Source: Streptococcus chenjunshii
Lineage (GTDB): Bacteria > Bacillota > Bacilli > Lactobacillales > Streptococcaceae
Length of the DNA: 64,000 nt
Assembly: GCF_003086355.1 (NCBI RefSeq)
Contig: NZ_CP031733.1
Location: forward strand, 1,860,001-1,924,000
Direction: 5' to 3'
The translations under genes and the position numbers were made by a program. Each line of letters begins with the position of its first letter. Within the stretch, counting starts at the first letter, position 1. Of this stretch, positions 8,345-17,269 are shown piece after piece. The notes under the pieces were generated by a model. It was not told the DNA's origin. It made no database searches and saw only the letters and a program-made list of their open reading frames with translations.

Positions 8345-9119
8345 CTATTTTGCCTGCGGCTTCTGCAGCAATCAGGCCCGTTTCTTATTTAAAGGCATTC
8401 CTAAAGAAACATGGAACTTCCCGGCTGGAGTCTTTTTGATAAAACATCGAACCCAAGGTTATATTTTATATGACACTGGCTATGGTTATTCTATTATGTC
8501 CAATAAACTTAAGTACCTGCTTTACCGAGCGCCAAATCCAATCGTTTTAAGGCCGGAACAGACTATTTCCAGACAATTAAAAAGCAAGGGCATTCCTCCG
8601 GAAGACATCAATTATATTATTCTTTCCCATTTACATCCTGATCATATCGGCGATACCCGACAGTTCCCCCAGGCCCGCTTTATTATCACACAGGACTGTT
8701 TCGCAGAATATCAGCACGCCCGAAAGCGCTCCTTAATTTTTCAGGAATTTTTGCCCGATGATTTTATCAGCCGTCTGCAGATTGTTCAGCCGCATGAAAC
8801 CCATACAGATTTCCCTTTTCTGCCAGTTTATAATTTATTTGGCGATAACAGCATGCTTCTAAGTGCTTTATCGGGGCATGTAGACGGGCAGTGCTGTCTT
8901 TTTCTGCCTGAGAAGCATTTTTTTATCGCAGCGGATGTCACCTGGGGCATCCCTCTGCTGTCTTTAACTAACCGAATGCGCCTGCTCCCCCGGATGATTC
9001 AAAACGATTTCAAAGCCTACCAAAAAAGTGCTCACATATTGGAAAAAATCATGGCAGCCGGTATTAAGGTTGTGGTGAGTCATGATCAGGAAGCACGTAT
9101 AAGGAGCCTGCTGGTATGA
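8319..9119 (+). CDS. MBL-fold metallo-hydrolase (lactonase-like)
   Basis: 266 residues from the ATG at 8319 with AAGGAG 9 nt upstream; overlaps the SDR by 26 nt. HLHPDH (104-109) is the HxHxDH di-metal motif; SGHVDGQ gives the next His, AADVTW the bridging Asp and VVSHDQE the last His. This is the complete ligand set of the N-acyl-homoserine-lactonase-like branch. It could open a lactone or cleave a thioester in the pathway. No signal peptide. Its stop overlaps the next start by 4 nt. Confidence 0.75.
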   Translation: MSNTIQSLDYFACGFCSNQARFLFKGIPKETWNFPAGVFLIKHRTQGYILYDTGYGYSIMSNKLKYLLYRAPNPIVLRPEQTISRQLKSKGIPPEDINYIILSHLHPDHIGDTRQFPQARFIITQDCFAEYQHARKRSLIFQEFLPDDFISRLQIVQPHETHTDFPFLPVYNLFGDNSMLLSALSGHVDGQCCLFLPEKHFFIAADVTWGIPLLSLTNRMRLLPRMIQNDFKAYQKSAHILEKIMAAGIKVVVSHDQEARIRSLLV

Positions 9120-10390
9120 AAAAATATCATTTTCTAAAGTCTTTTATTAAGACACGCTGGCTGCAGCACTGGCCTTCCCGCCAAGCTCTTGAAGCTTATC
9201 AAAAAAAAGCTGTGGCAAAACAGTTAGCTTACTTTCAGGCGAAATCACCCTATTTTCAGAAACATCCTGATATAGATAGTTTCCATATGGACAAGGATTT
9301 CATGATGACTCATTTTGATGAGCTTAATACTGTCGGTATTAAAAAAGACACAGCTTTTGATTTAGCTATTAAAAGTGAGCGTCTGCGGGATTTTTCACCT
9401 GACTATCAGGGAATCTCTGTCGGTCTCTCCTCCGGAACCTCCGGTCACCGCGGAATTTTTCTGACCAGCCCCAAGGAACAAGCTGTCTGGGCCGGAACCA
9501 TTCTGGCTAAGCTCCTGCCCAAAAAACGCCTGCTGGGACACAAAATTGCCTTTTTCTTAAGAGCTAATAATAACCTATATGAGACGGTTCAGTCTCCTTT
9601 TATCAAACTGCATTATTTTGACATGACTGTCCCCCTCGAGAATCATCTGAAACAGCTTGACCAGCTTCAGCCGACAATTTTAATTGCACCGGCGTCAGTC
9701 TTAAATCAACTGGCCGCTTATCAGGCACAGCGAGACTTGGACATTAATCCAGAAAAAATCATTTCAGTAGCTGAAATTTTGGAGAAAGAGGACCATGATT
9801 ATATAGCTGCTGCTTTTGACAAAAAAATCATTTATCAAATCTACCAAGCAACAGAAGGTTTTTTAGGTTACAGCTGCGATTACGGCCGGCTGCATCTCAA
9901 TGAAGACGGTATTAAGTTTGAAAAAGCCTATATAGATGATAAACGTTTTTATCCCATTATCACTGATTTCAAGCGGCAGTCGCAGCCCTTTGTTTCTTAT
10001 CAACTGAACGATATTTTAGTTGACAGCAATGAAGAATGCCCTTGCGGATCCCCTCTGCAAGTTATCGAAAAAATTGAAGGCCGGGCTGATGATATTTTCT
10101 ATTTTAAAAACAGCAGGCAAAAAGAAGTACTGATCTACCCAGACTTTATCAGACGCTGCTTTCTTTTTACAGAGAATATCAGAGAATATCAGGTTTTTCA
10201 GCTTTCTGAACAGGAAGTCTCCATTGCTGTCAAAGATTTGAATCAAACATCTAAGCATGAACTGCAAAAAGAATTCAACCGCCTCTTTGCAAGTCTAGAC
10301 ATTCGCGGTGTCCGTCTGCGCTTTATTGCTTATCAACCGCCTGCGGATCGTAAATTAAGGCGTGTGTGCCGGCTGATGGCCAAGAGCTAA
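9116..10390 (+). CDS. F390-synthetase-related adenylate-forming enzyme
   Basis: 424 residues, shorter than canonical acyl-CoA ligases (about 500-550) and the size of the coenzyme F390 synthetase/CapK-like group. GLSSGTSGHRG is the ATP P-loop. YQATEGF matches the A5 motif, and CPCGS followed by IEGRADD fits the PaaK/F390-type A7-A8 region. DRKLRR near the C-terminus gives a basic A10-like end. It should activate a carboxylic acid as an adenylate; the acceptor is unknown. It ends the coupled run begun at 3600. KAS III follows only after a 440-nt repeat array. Confidence 0.7.
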   Translation: MKKYHFLKSFIKTRWLQHWPSRQALEAYQKKAVAKQLAYFQAKSPYFQKHPDIDSFHMDKDFMMTHFDELNTVGIKKDTAFDLAIKSERLRDFSPDYQGISVGLSSGTSGHRGIFLTSPKEQAVWAGTILAKLLPKKRLLGHKIAFFLRANNNLYETVQSPFIKLHYFDMTVPLENHLKQLDQLQPTILIAPASVLNQLAAYQAQRDLDINPEKIISVAEILEKEDHDYIAAAFDKKIIYQIYQATEGFLGYSCDYGRLHLNEDGIKFEKAYIDDKRFYPIITDFKRQSQPFVSYQLNDILVDSNEECPCGSPLQVIEKIEGRADDIFYFKNSRQKEVLIYPDFIRRCFLFTENIREYQVFQLSEQEVSIAVKDLNQTSKHELQKEFNRLFASLDIRGVRLRFIAYQPPADRKLRRVCRLMAKS

Positions 10391-10407
10391 TCCGTATTTC
10401 AGACTTC

Positions 10408-10441
10408 TTTCTCAAATGTTCCAAAAAAACACTTTGAGAAA
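10408..10441 (+). other. Stable hairpin after the adenylate-forming gene
   Basis: TTTCTCAAA pairs with TTTGAGAAA, plus an inner GTT/AAC. It is followed by A-rich rather than T-rich sequence in both directions, so it is not a canonical terminator and read-through to KAS III remains possible. Confidence 0.45.
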
Positions 10442-10483
10442 AAAGCTTAGAAAGAAACTTTGCTTTCATGGCAAACAGCCGGT

Positions 10484-10579
10484 GAAATCAAAGATTTCGG
10501 ACTTACCGTCAGCCGTAGACATTTGCGTGATACAAACACCACTAGTCTGCCCCTATTTTTTAACGGCCTTTGTATCTTG
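10484..10579 (+). repeat. SD-anchored repeat, locus B unit 1 (partial)
   Basis: Contains part of the long module (GAAATC...GATTTC hairpin, CCGTAGAC) and a right end CCCCTATTTT...AACGGCC, TTTGTATCTTG. No matching left end seen, so it is truncated or rearranged. Six nt (10580-10585) separate it from unit 2. Confidence 0.6.
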
Positions 10580-10585
10580 GTGAAA

Positions 10586-10697
10586 TTGAACACGCCCTAA
10601 ACGCTGTGAGAAAAAGACCGCCCTCCCTTGAGTCTTTAGTGACTCAGCGGTCGGACGTCTATTTTCTCTTTGCGTTCTTAACGGGCTTTGTATCTTG
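10586..10697 (+). repeat. SD-anchored repeat, locus B unit 2 (short form)
   Basis: 112 bp. Left end TTGAACACGCCC, AACGC, GAGAAAA; right end TTTTCTC, GCGTT, CGGGC, TTTGTATCTTG. All three helices pair. Apical hairpin GACCGC...GCGGTC with GAGTC/GACTC inside. Almost the same sequence as the unit at 60289-60400. Six nt (10698-10703) to unit 3; these with flanks make TGTTATAAT, an extended -10-like string at 10696-10704. Confidence 0.85.
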
Positions 10698-10703
10698 TTA
10701 TAA

Positions 10704-10813
10704 TTGAACACGCCCTAAAATCCTAGTGAAAAAGATGGCTGTCATCGTGATGATTAGGCATCACTTGCCATCCCCTATTTTCATACGGATTTTTTAACGG
10801 GCTTTGTATCTTA
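10704..10813 (+). repeat. SD-anchored repeat, locus B unit 3 (short form)
   Basis: 110 bp. GCCC/GGGC, AAATCC/GGATTT and GTGAAAA/TTTTCAT pair, with apical hairpin GATGGC, GTGATG / CATCAC, GCCATC. Ends 17 nt before the KAS III ATG with AGGAGA in between. Confidence 0.85.
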
Positions 10814-10830
10814 CTTAAAAGGAGATTTTT

Positions 10831-11763
10831 ATGAGGAAACTACAGTTACAAGGATATGGAACCGCTTTGCCAAAGAAGGCTATTCATTTTGGCAAACAGA
10901 CCCGTTACCGAGTCAGTCAAGATGAAAACCAATTACATCTTGCTGTACAGGCAGCTGGAAGAGCTCTGGCTAAGGCAAAAATGACAATTGACGAGATTGA
11001 CTGTATCGTATCTGCCAGTGCTGTTGGTATTCAGCCCATTCCCTGTACTGCTGCTTTGATCCATGAACAGCTTGCTAAAGGTACAGACATTCCAGCGCTC
11101 GATATTAACACGACCTGTACCAGTTTTATCACGGCATTGGATCTCATATCTTACCCGCTTGAAGCTGGACGTTATCATAATGTACTGATTATTTCCAGCG
11201 AAGTCGGTTCTCTCGCCCTCAATCCAAAGCAAAAAGAAAGCTTTGAACTTTTCAGTGACGGCGCTGCGGCTATGATTTTCAGCCAAAGTCATGACGAGCA
11301 GAGCGGCATTATTGACAGTATACAGAAAACGTGGTCTGAAGGAGCCCATGCTACAGAAATTCGTGCTGGCTTATCTGCTGTTCACCCTAAACAATACTCC
11401 GAAGCCACTAAGGAAGAATTCATGTTCGATATGAAGGGCAAACAAATTTTAAGTCTCAGTGTCAAAAAACTCCCGCAAATGTTCTATAATTTTCTAGCTA
11501 AAAATGACATGACAACAACAGACTTAGACTTGGTTATCCCCCACCAAGCCAGCAGAGCTATGCCATTAGTTATGGAAAAATTGGGGATTAAACCTGATCA
11601 GTTTATTGATTTAATCTCTGAATACGGCAATATGGTCTCTGCTTCTGTTCCCTTTGCTTTCTGTCAAGCTTTAGAAAAGAAGCGTATTCGTCAGGGAAAC
11701 AAAGTTCTCTTAATGGGAACAGCAGCTGGTTTAACTACAAATATGCTCTTACTGCAATTGTAA
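10831..11763 (+). CDS. 3-oxoacyl-ACP synthase III family (KAS III) enzyme
   Basis: 310-residue thiolase-fold condensing enzyme with a complete catalytic triad: Cys96 (NTTCTSF), His238 (IPHQASRAM) and Asn267 (YGNMVSAS). The GNMVSAS variant of the usual GNTSAAS suggests a non-canonical KAS III rather than housekeeping FabH, which would sit in the fab operon. It could make a beta-keto product by acyl condensation, including OleA-type head-to-head condensation (hypothesis). Start ATG at 10831 with AGGAGA. Same strand as the eight-gene set, separated from it by three repeat units; a bidirectional terminator follows. Confidence 0.8.
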   Translation: MRKLQLQGYGTALPKKAIHFGKQTRYRVSQDENQLHLAVQAAGRALAKAKMTIDEIDCIVSASAVGIQPIPCTAALIHEQLAKGTDIPALDINTTCTSFITALDLISYPLEAGRYHNVLIISSEVGSLALNPKQKESFELFSDGAAAMIFSQSHDEQSGIIDSIQKTWSEGAHATEIRAGLSAVHPKQYSEATKEEFMFDMKGKQILSLSVKKLPQMFYNFLAKNDMTTTDLDLVIPHQASRAMPLVMEKLGIKPDQFIDLISEYGNMVSASVPFAFCQALEKKRIRQGNKVLLMGTAAGLTTNMLLLQL

Positions 11764-11817
11764 CAGCTCTCATAATTATCTTTTGATTTGCTGTATATAT
11801 CAGCAAATCAAAAAAAG

Positions 11818-11874
11818 GATGGGCACAGGCAGTCCTGATTGCGAAACAATCATGCTGCCTGCCCATCTTTTTTC
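11818..11874. terminator. Bidirectional terminator between KAS III and PEBP genes
   Basis: GATGGGC...GCCCATC stem with inner CAGGCAG...CTGCCTG pairing, T-run on the plus side (11868-11874) and a 7-T tract on the minus side. A separate 13-bp perfect hairpin lies at 11781-11813. Confidence 0.85.
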
Positions 11875-11894
11875 TTTTAAGTTTCTTGATGCAT

Positions 11895-12410
11895 TTAGTT
11901 TGAAAAACTAGGAACCCATTGCTTCTCTGGTTCTTTTTTGCTGCCAAAGCTGGCAGTCAGCTCCCCTTTTTGCAGAATATAGGGAGCAGCAGCTTTTAAA
12001 AAAACAGATTTCCTCGTATAAGGGCCCAAATCCAGTTTGCGATCCAGGCTATAAAGCCTAAAGCGATAGCGGTGCGTTTGGCCAAAGGGCGGTTTAGGAC
12101 CGGCATAGCAATGCCAGCCATAGGCCAATCCCTGTCTGGCACCCCCCAATTCTGCCACTGTCTTTCCTTTAGGAATACCAGAAGGAATAGAAGCTCTTGC
12201 CGGAATATTCCAAATCAGCCAATGCGTAAAATCCTTCTTTAAAGGATGGCTTAAATCTTCTAAAGTCAATGCAAGGGTCTTAGCTCGTGAATCCAAATTT
12301 TGTAAGTAAAATTCCGGCGATTTATTTTCCCCTCTACCCGTATAAACGATTGGGAACTCCCCGCCCTCTTTGATACCAGCGCAGGAAAACAATAAACGTT
12401 CAGCTGCCAT
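11895..12410 (-). CDS. YbhB/YbcL family PEBP-like protein
   Basis: 171 residues with the phosphatidylethanolamine-binding-protein fold: NKSPEF near residue 30, LEDLSHP in place of the usual DPDAP, HWLIWNIP, then GWHCYAGPKPPFG and HRYRFRLYSLD lining the anion pocket. Bacterial YbhB proteins are soluble and of unclear function. ATG at 12410 has GGAGAGG just upstream, directly preceded by a repeat unit. Stands alone between two terminator/repeat regions. Confidence 0.85.
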   Translation of the reverse strand: MAAERLLFSCAGIKEGGEFPIVYTGRGENKSPEFYLQNLDSRAKTLALTLEDLSHPLKKDFTHWLIWNIPARASIPSGIPKGKTVAELGGARQGLAYGWHCYAGPKPPFGQTHRYRFRLYSLDRKLDLGPYTRKSVFLKAAAPYILQKGELTASFGSKKEPEKQWVPSFSN

Positions 12411-12426
12411 CCTACCTCTCCTTAAT

Positions 12427-12630
12427 TAAGATATAAATACCATGAAAAAATCCGTATGAAAATGACGGTAAGTCCGAAATCTTCGATTTCGATGACGCAC
12501 CTCTGCCAAGATGACTAGAAGGGTGCGGTCGGCTGTCAAGACGACAAAGCCTTCAGACAGCTACGGCTTCTCATCAAAGGCAGCACAATATGGTCTGGCC
12601 TTTTTCACTAGGATTTTAAGCCGTATTCAA
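12427..12630 (-). repeat. SD-anchored repeat, locus C
   Basis: 204 bp, reading in the same direction as the PEBP gene, ending 16 nt before its ATG. Left end (minus strand) TTGAATACGGCTTAAAATCC, right end GGATTTTTTCATGG...TATCTTA. The outer GC helix is degraded but AAATCC/GGATTT is intact. Holds one long module with the GAAATC...GATTTC hairpin. Confidence 0.8.
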
Positions 12631-12817
12631 ATCATTTATAGCCTTTTCTAAGAGTTTACCATATTTTTAACAGACTGGCAGAGAATAACCGTAAATCAGT
12701 CTGAATTTCTCAGACGGCCAATTAAACAGATATAGCTGATCCAGCAGTACTGCGGTGCAGCAGTTTCAAAAAACAGACTTCTTAACCACACAGTACAGCC
12801 GGATCTGTTTTATCCTA

Positions 12818-13480
12818 TCAAGGATTAATTTTTGTTCTAAAGGTCAGCTCTTCCTCAAAAAATTCCAATAACAGCTCGTATCTGCCGCTACCGTTCTTAG
12901 CGATATAACCCAGCAGTTCCAGAGCCTGAACAAAAATATCCGGTCTTTTCTGAGAAACCTCGGAGCGCCGGCCAAATTTTAAAAGAAAGGTTGTCATATA
13001 TTTTAAGGCATACTCTTGATTCACATCTCCAAGAAGATGATACAGAGGCTGCAAAGAATCCGGCAGAGGCCGAGACTGGCGTAAACCGTAAAAATAGTTA
13101 GCTAAGGTTGCCTCCGATCGGTCTAAGCTTGTCCGCTCCAGCAAAAGCGCTTGATTAGTTTGATTGGTCAAGACAGTTGTAAAGGTCCTTGCCAGCAAAG
13201 ACCGATAGAGTGGACTTTCTGTATCCACAAAAACCATATCATCTAAACCTACTATGCTCTCCTCTGTCACCAAGGGCAAGGTCAAACTGTAACGTCGGTT
13301 ATTACGAAACAGATAGCCAGCCTGAACATAATCCTCAATAAAACGGTCAATTTTAACAATTGAAGGAAAGGCCTGTTTAATCTGTCGCAAAGTAACTGTC
13401 TTATCAGGATATAAAAAATTAATCAGTTCTTGAAAAAAAGGCTGACTGGTTAATCGGTCAGGATGAAAAATTTTAATCAT
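12818..13480 (-). CDS. DUF1803 domain protein
   Basis: 220-residue hypothetical protein that I associate with the streptococcal DUF1803 family found next to ppaC; its role is unknown. No membrane helix or signal peptide. FLYPDKTVTLRQIKQAFPS and FIEDYVQAGYLFRNNRRYSL look like a small winged-helix segment at residues 20-70, so nucleic-acid binding is possible but unproven. The start codon at 13480 lies only 6 nt from a good -10 box and has no ribosome site, so the mRNA may be leaderless. Confidence 0.65.
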   Translation of the reverse strand: MIKIFHPDRLTSQPFFQELINFLYPDKTVTLRQIKQAFPSIVKIDRFIEDYVQAGYLFRNNRRYSLTLPLVTEESIVGLDDMVFVDTESPLYRSLLARTFTTVLTNQTNQALLLERTSLDRSEATLANYFYGLRQSRPLPDSLQPLYHLLGDVNQEYALKYMTTFLLKFGRRSEVSQKRPDIFVQALELLGYIAKNGSGRYELLLEFFEEELTFRTKINP

Positions 13481-13486
13481 AGGTTT

Positions 13487-13515
13487 ATAATACCAATCTC
13501 ATCTTTTATTTTCAA
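13487..13515 (-). promoter_or_regulatory. Promoter giving a leaderless DUF1803 mRNA
   Basis: On the minus strand: TTGAAA (13510-13515), 17-nt spacer, TATTAT (13487-13492) preceded by TGG. The gap from the -10 box to the ATG is 6 nt, so transcription should begin at or next to the start codon. Confidence 0.65.
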
Positions 13516-13628
13516 CTATCTTCTGAAAATTGTTCGTGTTTTTAAAAAGAAAGACGTTATGTTTGTTAATAGTATAGAAACAGCAATTATAAAACTGGCC
13601 AGAACTAGATTGCAATAAGGTTTAAAAC

Positions 13629-13657
13629 AGGGAGGCTGGTATCATACCAGCCTCCCT
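13629..13657 (-). terminator. ppaC terminator
   Basis: Perfect 14-bp inverted repeat 13629-13642/13644-13657 with TTTT on the minus-strand 3' side. Confidence 0.7.
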
Positions 13658-13689
13658 ATACGATAATTTTCTAAACAGCCCGATGGCTT

Positions 13690-14625
13690 TTATCCGCCAA
13701 AACTGGCTGTCAGCTGCGGTACAACTTGTTTCTTCCGGGAAACTGCTCCCGCCAGAAATGCATGATTATTTTCCAATTTAAAATCAAAAGCAGCTTCTAC
13801 CTTATCCATATTGGCACCAAGCGCCAAAATTTCCGAGTTAGAATTGACAATATCCGTAATCATTAACACAAAATCTGAGTATCCATTAGCTGCATTGCTC
13901 GCCTGAATAGCCTGCTCAATCTCTTCTTGGCGCTCAAGTACTTCCGCAATATCAACTGTATTCACTTGGGCAATTCTGACCTGATTGCCGTTTAATGGGA
14001 AGCTCTTTGCATCAATAGCTATTAATTCTGCTGCTGATTTGCTGGATAAATCTGTCCCGGCTTTGAGCATAGCCAAACCGTACTCTTCCAAGTTAACACC
14101 TGCCAGTTCAGCAAGCTCCTCAGCTACCTGAGAATCGGTAGCATGCGTTGTCGGTGATTTTAACAGCAGGGTATCCGAAATCAATCCTGACAGAAGCAAA
14201 CCAGCCATCGCCTTAGGAACTTCCACTTGAGTTTCCTTAAACATGCGGTAAACAATTGAAGAAGCTGAACCCACAGGCTCTAAGCGCATAAAAAGAGGGT
14301 TAGCCGTTTCAAAATTAGCGACACGATGGTGGTCCACTACTCCCACGACTTCCACTTCTCTGATATCAGCAGCTGATTGCTGAAATTCATTGTGATCGGT
14401 TAAGATAACCTGTTCTGCTCCTGCATCTTTGACAGAAGTAATCACCTGCGGTGCCGGCACACCAAAATAATCCAGCACAAAAGCTGTTTCTTCATTAGGT
14501 GCACCTAAAGCAGCTGCTTCTGTATCCATACCGTAAGCTTCTTTTGCGAGATAAGCAAAAGCAATAGCTGAACCAATAGCGTCAGAATCTGGATTTTGAT
14601 GGCCGAAAACAAGAATTTTTGACAT
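13690..14625 (-). CDS. ppaC: Manganese-dependent inorganic pyrophosphatase
   Basis: 311 residues, standard family II PPase length. Hydrolyses pyrophosphate in the cytoplasm, pulling biosynthetic reactions forward. DHH-family motifs: [13 protein letters not shown] (His, Asp metal ligands), [16 protein letters not shown] (the DHH triad) and the C-terminal SRKKQVVP substrate-binding motif of DHHA2. Monocistronic, with its own promoter and a strong terminator. Confidence 0.95.
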   Translation of the reverse strand: MSKILVFGHQNPDSDAIGSAIAFAYLAKEAYGMDTEAAALGAPNEETAFVLDYFGVPAPQVITSVKDAGAEQVILTDHNEFQQSAADIREVEVVGVVDHHRVANFETANPLFMRLEPVGSASSIVYRMFKETQVEVPKAMAGLLLSGLISDTLLLKSPTTHATDSQVAEELAELAGVNLEEYGLAMLKAGTDLSSKSAAELIAIDAKSFPLNGNQVRIAQVNTVDIAEVLERQEEIEQAIQASNAANGYSDFVLMITDIVNSNSEILALGANMDKVEAAFDFKLENNHAFLAGAVSRKKQVVPQLTASFGG

Positions 14626-14656
14626 GATTATACCCCTTAAATATTATTTCTCCTCA

Positions 14657-14685
14657 ATTTTAGCAAAATTTAAGTTTTAGCGCAA
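14657..14685 (-). promoter_or_regulatory. ppaC promoter
   Basis: Minus strand TTGCGC (14680-14685), 17-nt spacer, TGC-TAAAAT (14657-14662). GAGGAG lies further down in the leader. Confidence 0.6.
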
Positions 14686-14876
14686 TTTAATTCTAAAAAG
14701 AAAATGGGATTTTACAACAAATGAGCAATGCTGTATCACTCTGACAGAAGTCTTTAAAAAGGACTGCTTTAAAATATAGCCTGCTCTGATATTTTTTTAA
14801 TAACCAAAACGAAACCACATAAAATTATAAGAGAACACAGGAAACCATTGACACTAAAAGGGTTAAAGGAATGAAA

Positions 14877-14927
14877 TAAAAAGCACATGAATCTAAGAAC
14901 CGTTTACCTTAAATTCATGTGTTTTTT
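14877..14927 (-). terminator. Terminator after the CitMHS-like transporter gene
   Basis: AAGCACATGAAT...ATTCATGTG stem with T-rich sequence on both sides; read from the minus strand it ends in CTTTTTATTT. The 14640-14876 stretch otherwise holds only the ppaC leader and no gene I can see. Confidence 0.7.
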
Positions 14928-14945
14928 CTACTGCCAAGTGCTCAG

Positions 14946-16277
14946 TCAGACACGCAAAACGCCAAAAATCAAAGCTGTTGCGATAACCACTAAATTGGTT
15001 ACAAACATAATAGGAGCAGCATATTTTGTATAAGTATCTGTCTCAACTTCACAAAGAGTTGTCCCAACATAGGTTGAAGAATTCATCGGCGTCACACTAG
15101 TTGCTAAAGCCAAGTTGCAGACAAAGGGCGCTATAACCATAATCGGTGTCAGGCCAAAAGAGGCTCCAACCGAGATAAATAGGGGATAAAGCGCATTATA
15201 AAGCTGATAGGGAATAAAATAAATGAGCGGTACTGCCAAAACTAAAAAGATGAGGTGCATGTAACGCATCAAAAACTCCGGAAAAACACTCTCAAGGAGT
15301 TCGGCTAAAGAAGCGACCATCGACAGCCTGCTGCCATCCTCTGGGGCTGCATTAAAGACAGCTAAATAAAAACAAATAGCAATCAGCATAATAAAAACAT
15401 TAAAGAAAGTTCCGCCAGCCTTATTCCAAATATCGTTGAAATCTTTAGGATAGTTAATCAGCGACGTCACAATAGCAGCCGCAATAAAGACTAAATAAGA
15501 CGGAAACTTGAAGTAAGCCAGACTGATAATGACAGCCAAAAAAATCAAAAGATTAAACCAAAAGAGCTGCGGCCTCGCATTTGGCTTATCCTCTGAAACA
15601 GCTTCAGCTGTTTCTGCTTCACCTTGACTCCCTTCGGGTAAACCTAAAGTCTTGTGCTCTTTTTTATGCTGATAAGCAAAATAACCCCATTGTAAAATGA
15701 TAGCCGGAATAAAGCACAAACCCCACGGTATAGAAGCTGCTGCCAGACTCTCAGCATTGGTATTGGCCATTGTCGCTGACATAATCAACCCGATTCCCCA
15801 AGGCAGCCAGCACATGGCAGCAACTGCCGTCTGACAAAGGATAAAAGCATAATCACGCCTTAGATTAAATTTTTTGAATAACGGAATAACAATAGGAAAA
15901 CATATCAGATAAGTAGTAGACATATTGGCTGTTAGATAGGCAATCCCACCAATAGCGCTGGTTAAAATCATGATACCAACAACGTTGAGACGATTTCCGA
16001 TGCGCCGAATAAGCGCATTAACCATCATATCAAACATTCCGGTCTCTGTCAGCATCACAAAATAAATCAAACCAAACAAAAGCATATAACCTGTCTGTGA
16101 CATTACCGTATTAATCTGGTTTAAGATTAAATTGCTGGTTTCAGCCAAATCATAGCCCAGCAAAAAACAAAAGATAACCGGCACCACAAACATGACAAAA
16201 TTCATCGGAATTTTGTTCGTAACAATGCTGGCGATAATAATCGCAAGCATAATTAAGGCTAAAATTGCTGGACTCAT
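14946..16277 (-). CDS. CitMHS/SLC13-like organic anion transporter
   Basis: 443-residue integral membrane protein with about 11-12 hydrophobic helices. I place it in the CitMHS/ion-transporter superfamily from its topology: a long central loop at about 215-235 (EGSQGEAETAEAVSEDK), and repeated hairpin-type segments GGIAYLTANMSTTYLICFP and ATSVTPMNSSTYVGTTLCE. Substrate probably a carboxylate; citrate is not assured. It starts 17 nt after the esterase stop, so the two are one operon, suggesting it imports the product or substrate of that esterase. Confidence 0.7.
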   Translation of the reverse strand: MSPAILALIMLAIIIASIVTNKIPMNFVMFVVPVIFCFLLGYDLAETSNLILNQINTVMSQTGYMLLFGLIYFVMLTETGMFDMMVNALIRRIGNRLNVVGIMILTSAIGGIAYLTANMSTTYLICFPIVIPLFKKFNLRRDYAFILCQTAVAAMCWLPWGIGLIMSATMANTNAESLAAASIPWGLCFIPAIILQWGYFAYQHKKEHKTLGLPEGSQGEAETAEAVSEDKPNARPQLFWFNLLIFLAVIISLAYFKFPSYLVFIAAAIVTSLINYPKDFNDIWNKAGGTFFNVFIMLIAICFYLAVFNAAPEDGSRLSMVASLAELLESVFPEFLMRYMHLIFLVLAVPLIYFIPYQLYNALYPLFISVGASFGLTPIMVIAPFVCNLALATSVTPMNSSTYVGTTLCEVETDTYTKYAAPIMFVTNLVVIATALIFGVLRV

Positions 16278-16294
16278 TGATAAATCCTCCGATT

Positions 16295-17254
16295 TTATTT
16301 TTTGATCAAATTATCTAAAAGGCCAAACTCACGCTTAAAGGACCAGGCCATCATCTCATGGACAAAATCAGTATAAGGATGGGGAGCTGCTGTAAAGGTA
16401 TGCCCGACCCTCGGAGCTACAAACAATTCACATGGAACAGCTGCCCTCAGCAAACGCTGACCGTATTCAAGTGCTGAATCACGCAAAGTATCATACTCTC
16501 CCATTATAATCATAGTTGGTCCTAGCCCTCCCAAATCATGACAAAATTTAGGAAAAGCATAGTAAGACGGAACGGTACCATTATAGCCTCCTAAATATGC
16601 AGCTTCAGCCCCTAAAGCTTTTTGATCAGGCCCCATTTTCAGTTCGATGAGCTGCTGAAAAGACATAGACTCCTCTATAGCAGTATCAACAGTTGGGCAG
16701 TTCATAACAGTTAAAGCGGGCTGAGGTTCGCTGCGATCTCGTAAATACAGAGCCAGCCCTTCAGCTAAATTGCCGCCCGCACTGGAACCATGCAGACCGA
16801 TTTTGTCAGCATCACCGCCTAAGTCATCAGCATGCTCATGCAAGTACATATAAGCAGCATGACAATCGTAGAGCGGAGCAGGAAAACTGACCCCTTCAGT
16901 ACCGCCAGCTAAGCGGTATTCCACAGATACCACGATAGCTGGTACCCGCTCTGCAAGAGCAATGCAGCGGGCATTGTCAAAAGAAATATTCCCAGCAACA
17001 AATCCCCCGCCATGAATATCTAAAATCATGGGTGCCCGCTCAGCTAAACCAGCTGACTTAAATATACGAATTTGCAGTTTCTGTCCCTCTTCAGGACCTG
17101 GAATGAAGCGATCCTCCATGCTCATTCCTTCAGGCAGCTCATAAGCCATCATAGCCTTTCCCTGAGCTTCCTTACGTTTTTTTATTTCATCAGTAACCGC
17201 TGCTATATTACTATAAAGATGATCCTCATAACCCGGAAACGGTTTTAAATCCAT
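16295..17254 (-). CDS. HSL-type alpha/beta hydrolase (esterase)
   Basis: 319 residues from the ATG at 17254, chosen because GGAGGAGGGG sits just before it; the upstream TTG at 17269 overlaps that site. Hormone-sensitive-lipase family: DIHGGGF (oxyanion HGGG), GLHGSSAGGN (nucleophile Ser), IMGEYDTLRD (Asp) and VGHTFTA (His). Cytoplasmic. Acts on short acyl or aryl esters in this family. Co-transcribed with the anion transporter. Proximity to aroD/aroE genes raises the idea of a quinate- or shikimate-ester substrate such as chlorogenate, but this is only positional. Confidence 0.75.
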   Translation of the reverse strand: MDLKPFPGYEDHLYSNIAAVTDEIKKRKEAQGKAMMAYELPEGMSMEDRFIPGPEEGQKLQIRIFKSAGLAERAPMILDIHGGGFVAGNISFDNARCIALAERVPAIVVSVEYRLAGGTEGVSFPAPLYDCHAAYMYLHEHADDLGGDADKIGLHGSSAGGNLAEGLALYLRDRSEPQPALTVMNCPTVDTAIEESMSFQQLIELKMGPDQKALGAEAAYLGGYNGTVPSYYAFPKFCHDLGGLGPTMIIMGEYDTLRDSALEYGQRLLRAAVPCELFVAPRVGHTFTAAPHPYTDFVHEMMAWSFKREFGLLDNLIKK

Positions 17255-17269
17255 ATTCCCCTCCTCCAA

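Noticed and set aside
11781..11813. Perfect 13-bp hairpin considered as a terminator
   Set aside because: No T-run follows it in either direction; the neighbouring 11818-11874 hairpin is the better terminator.
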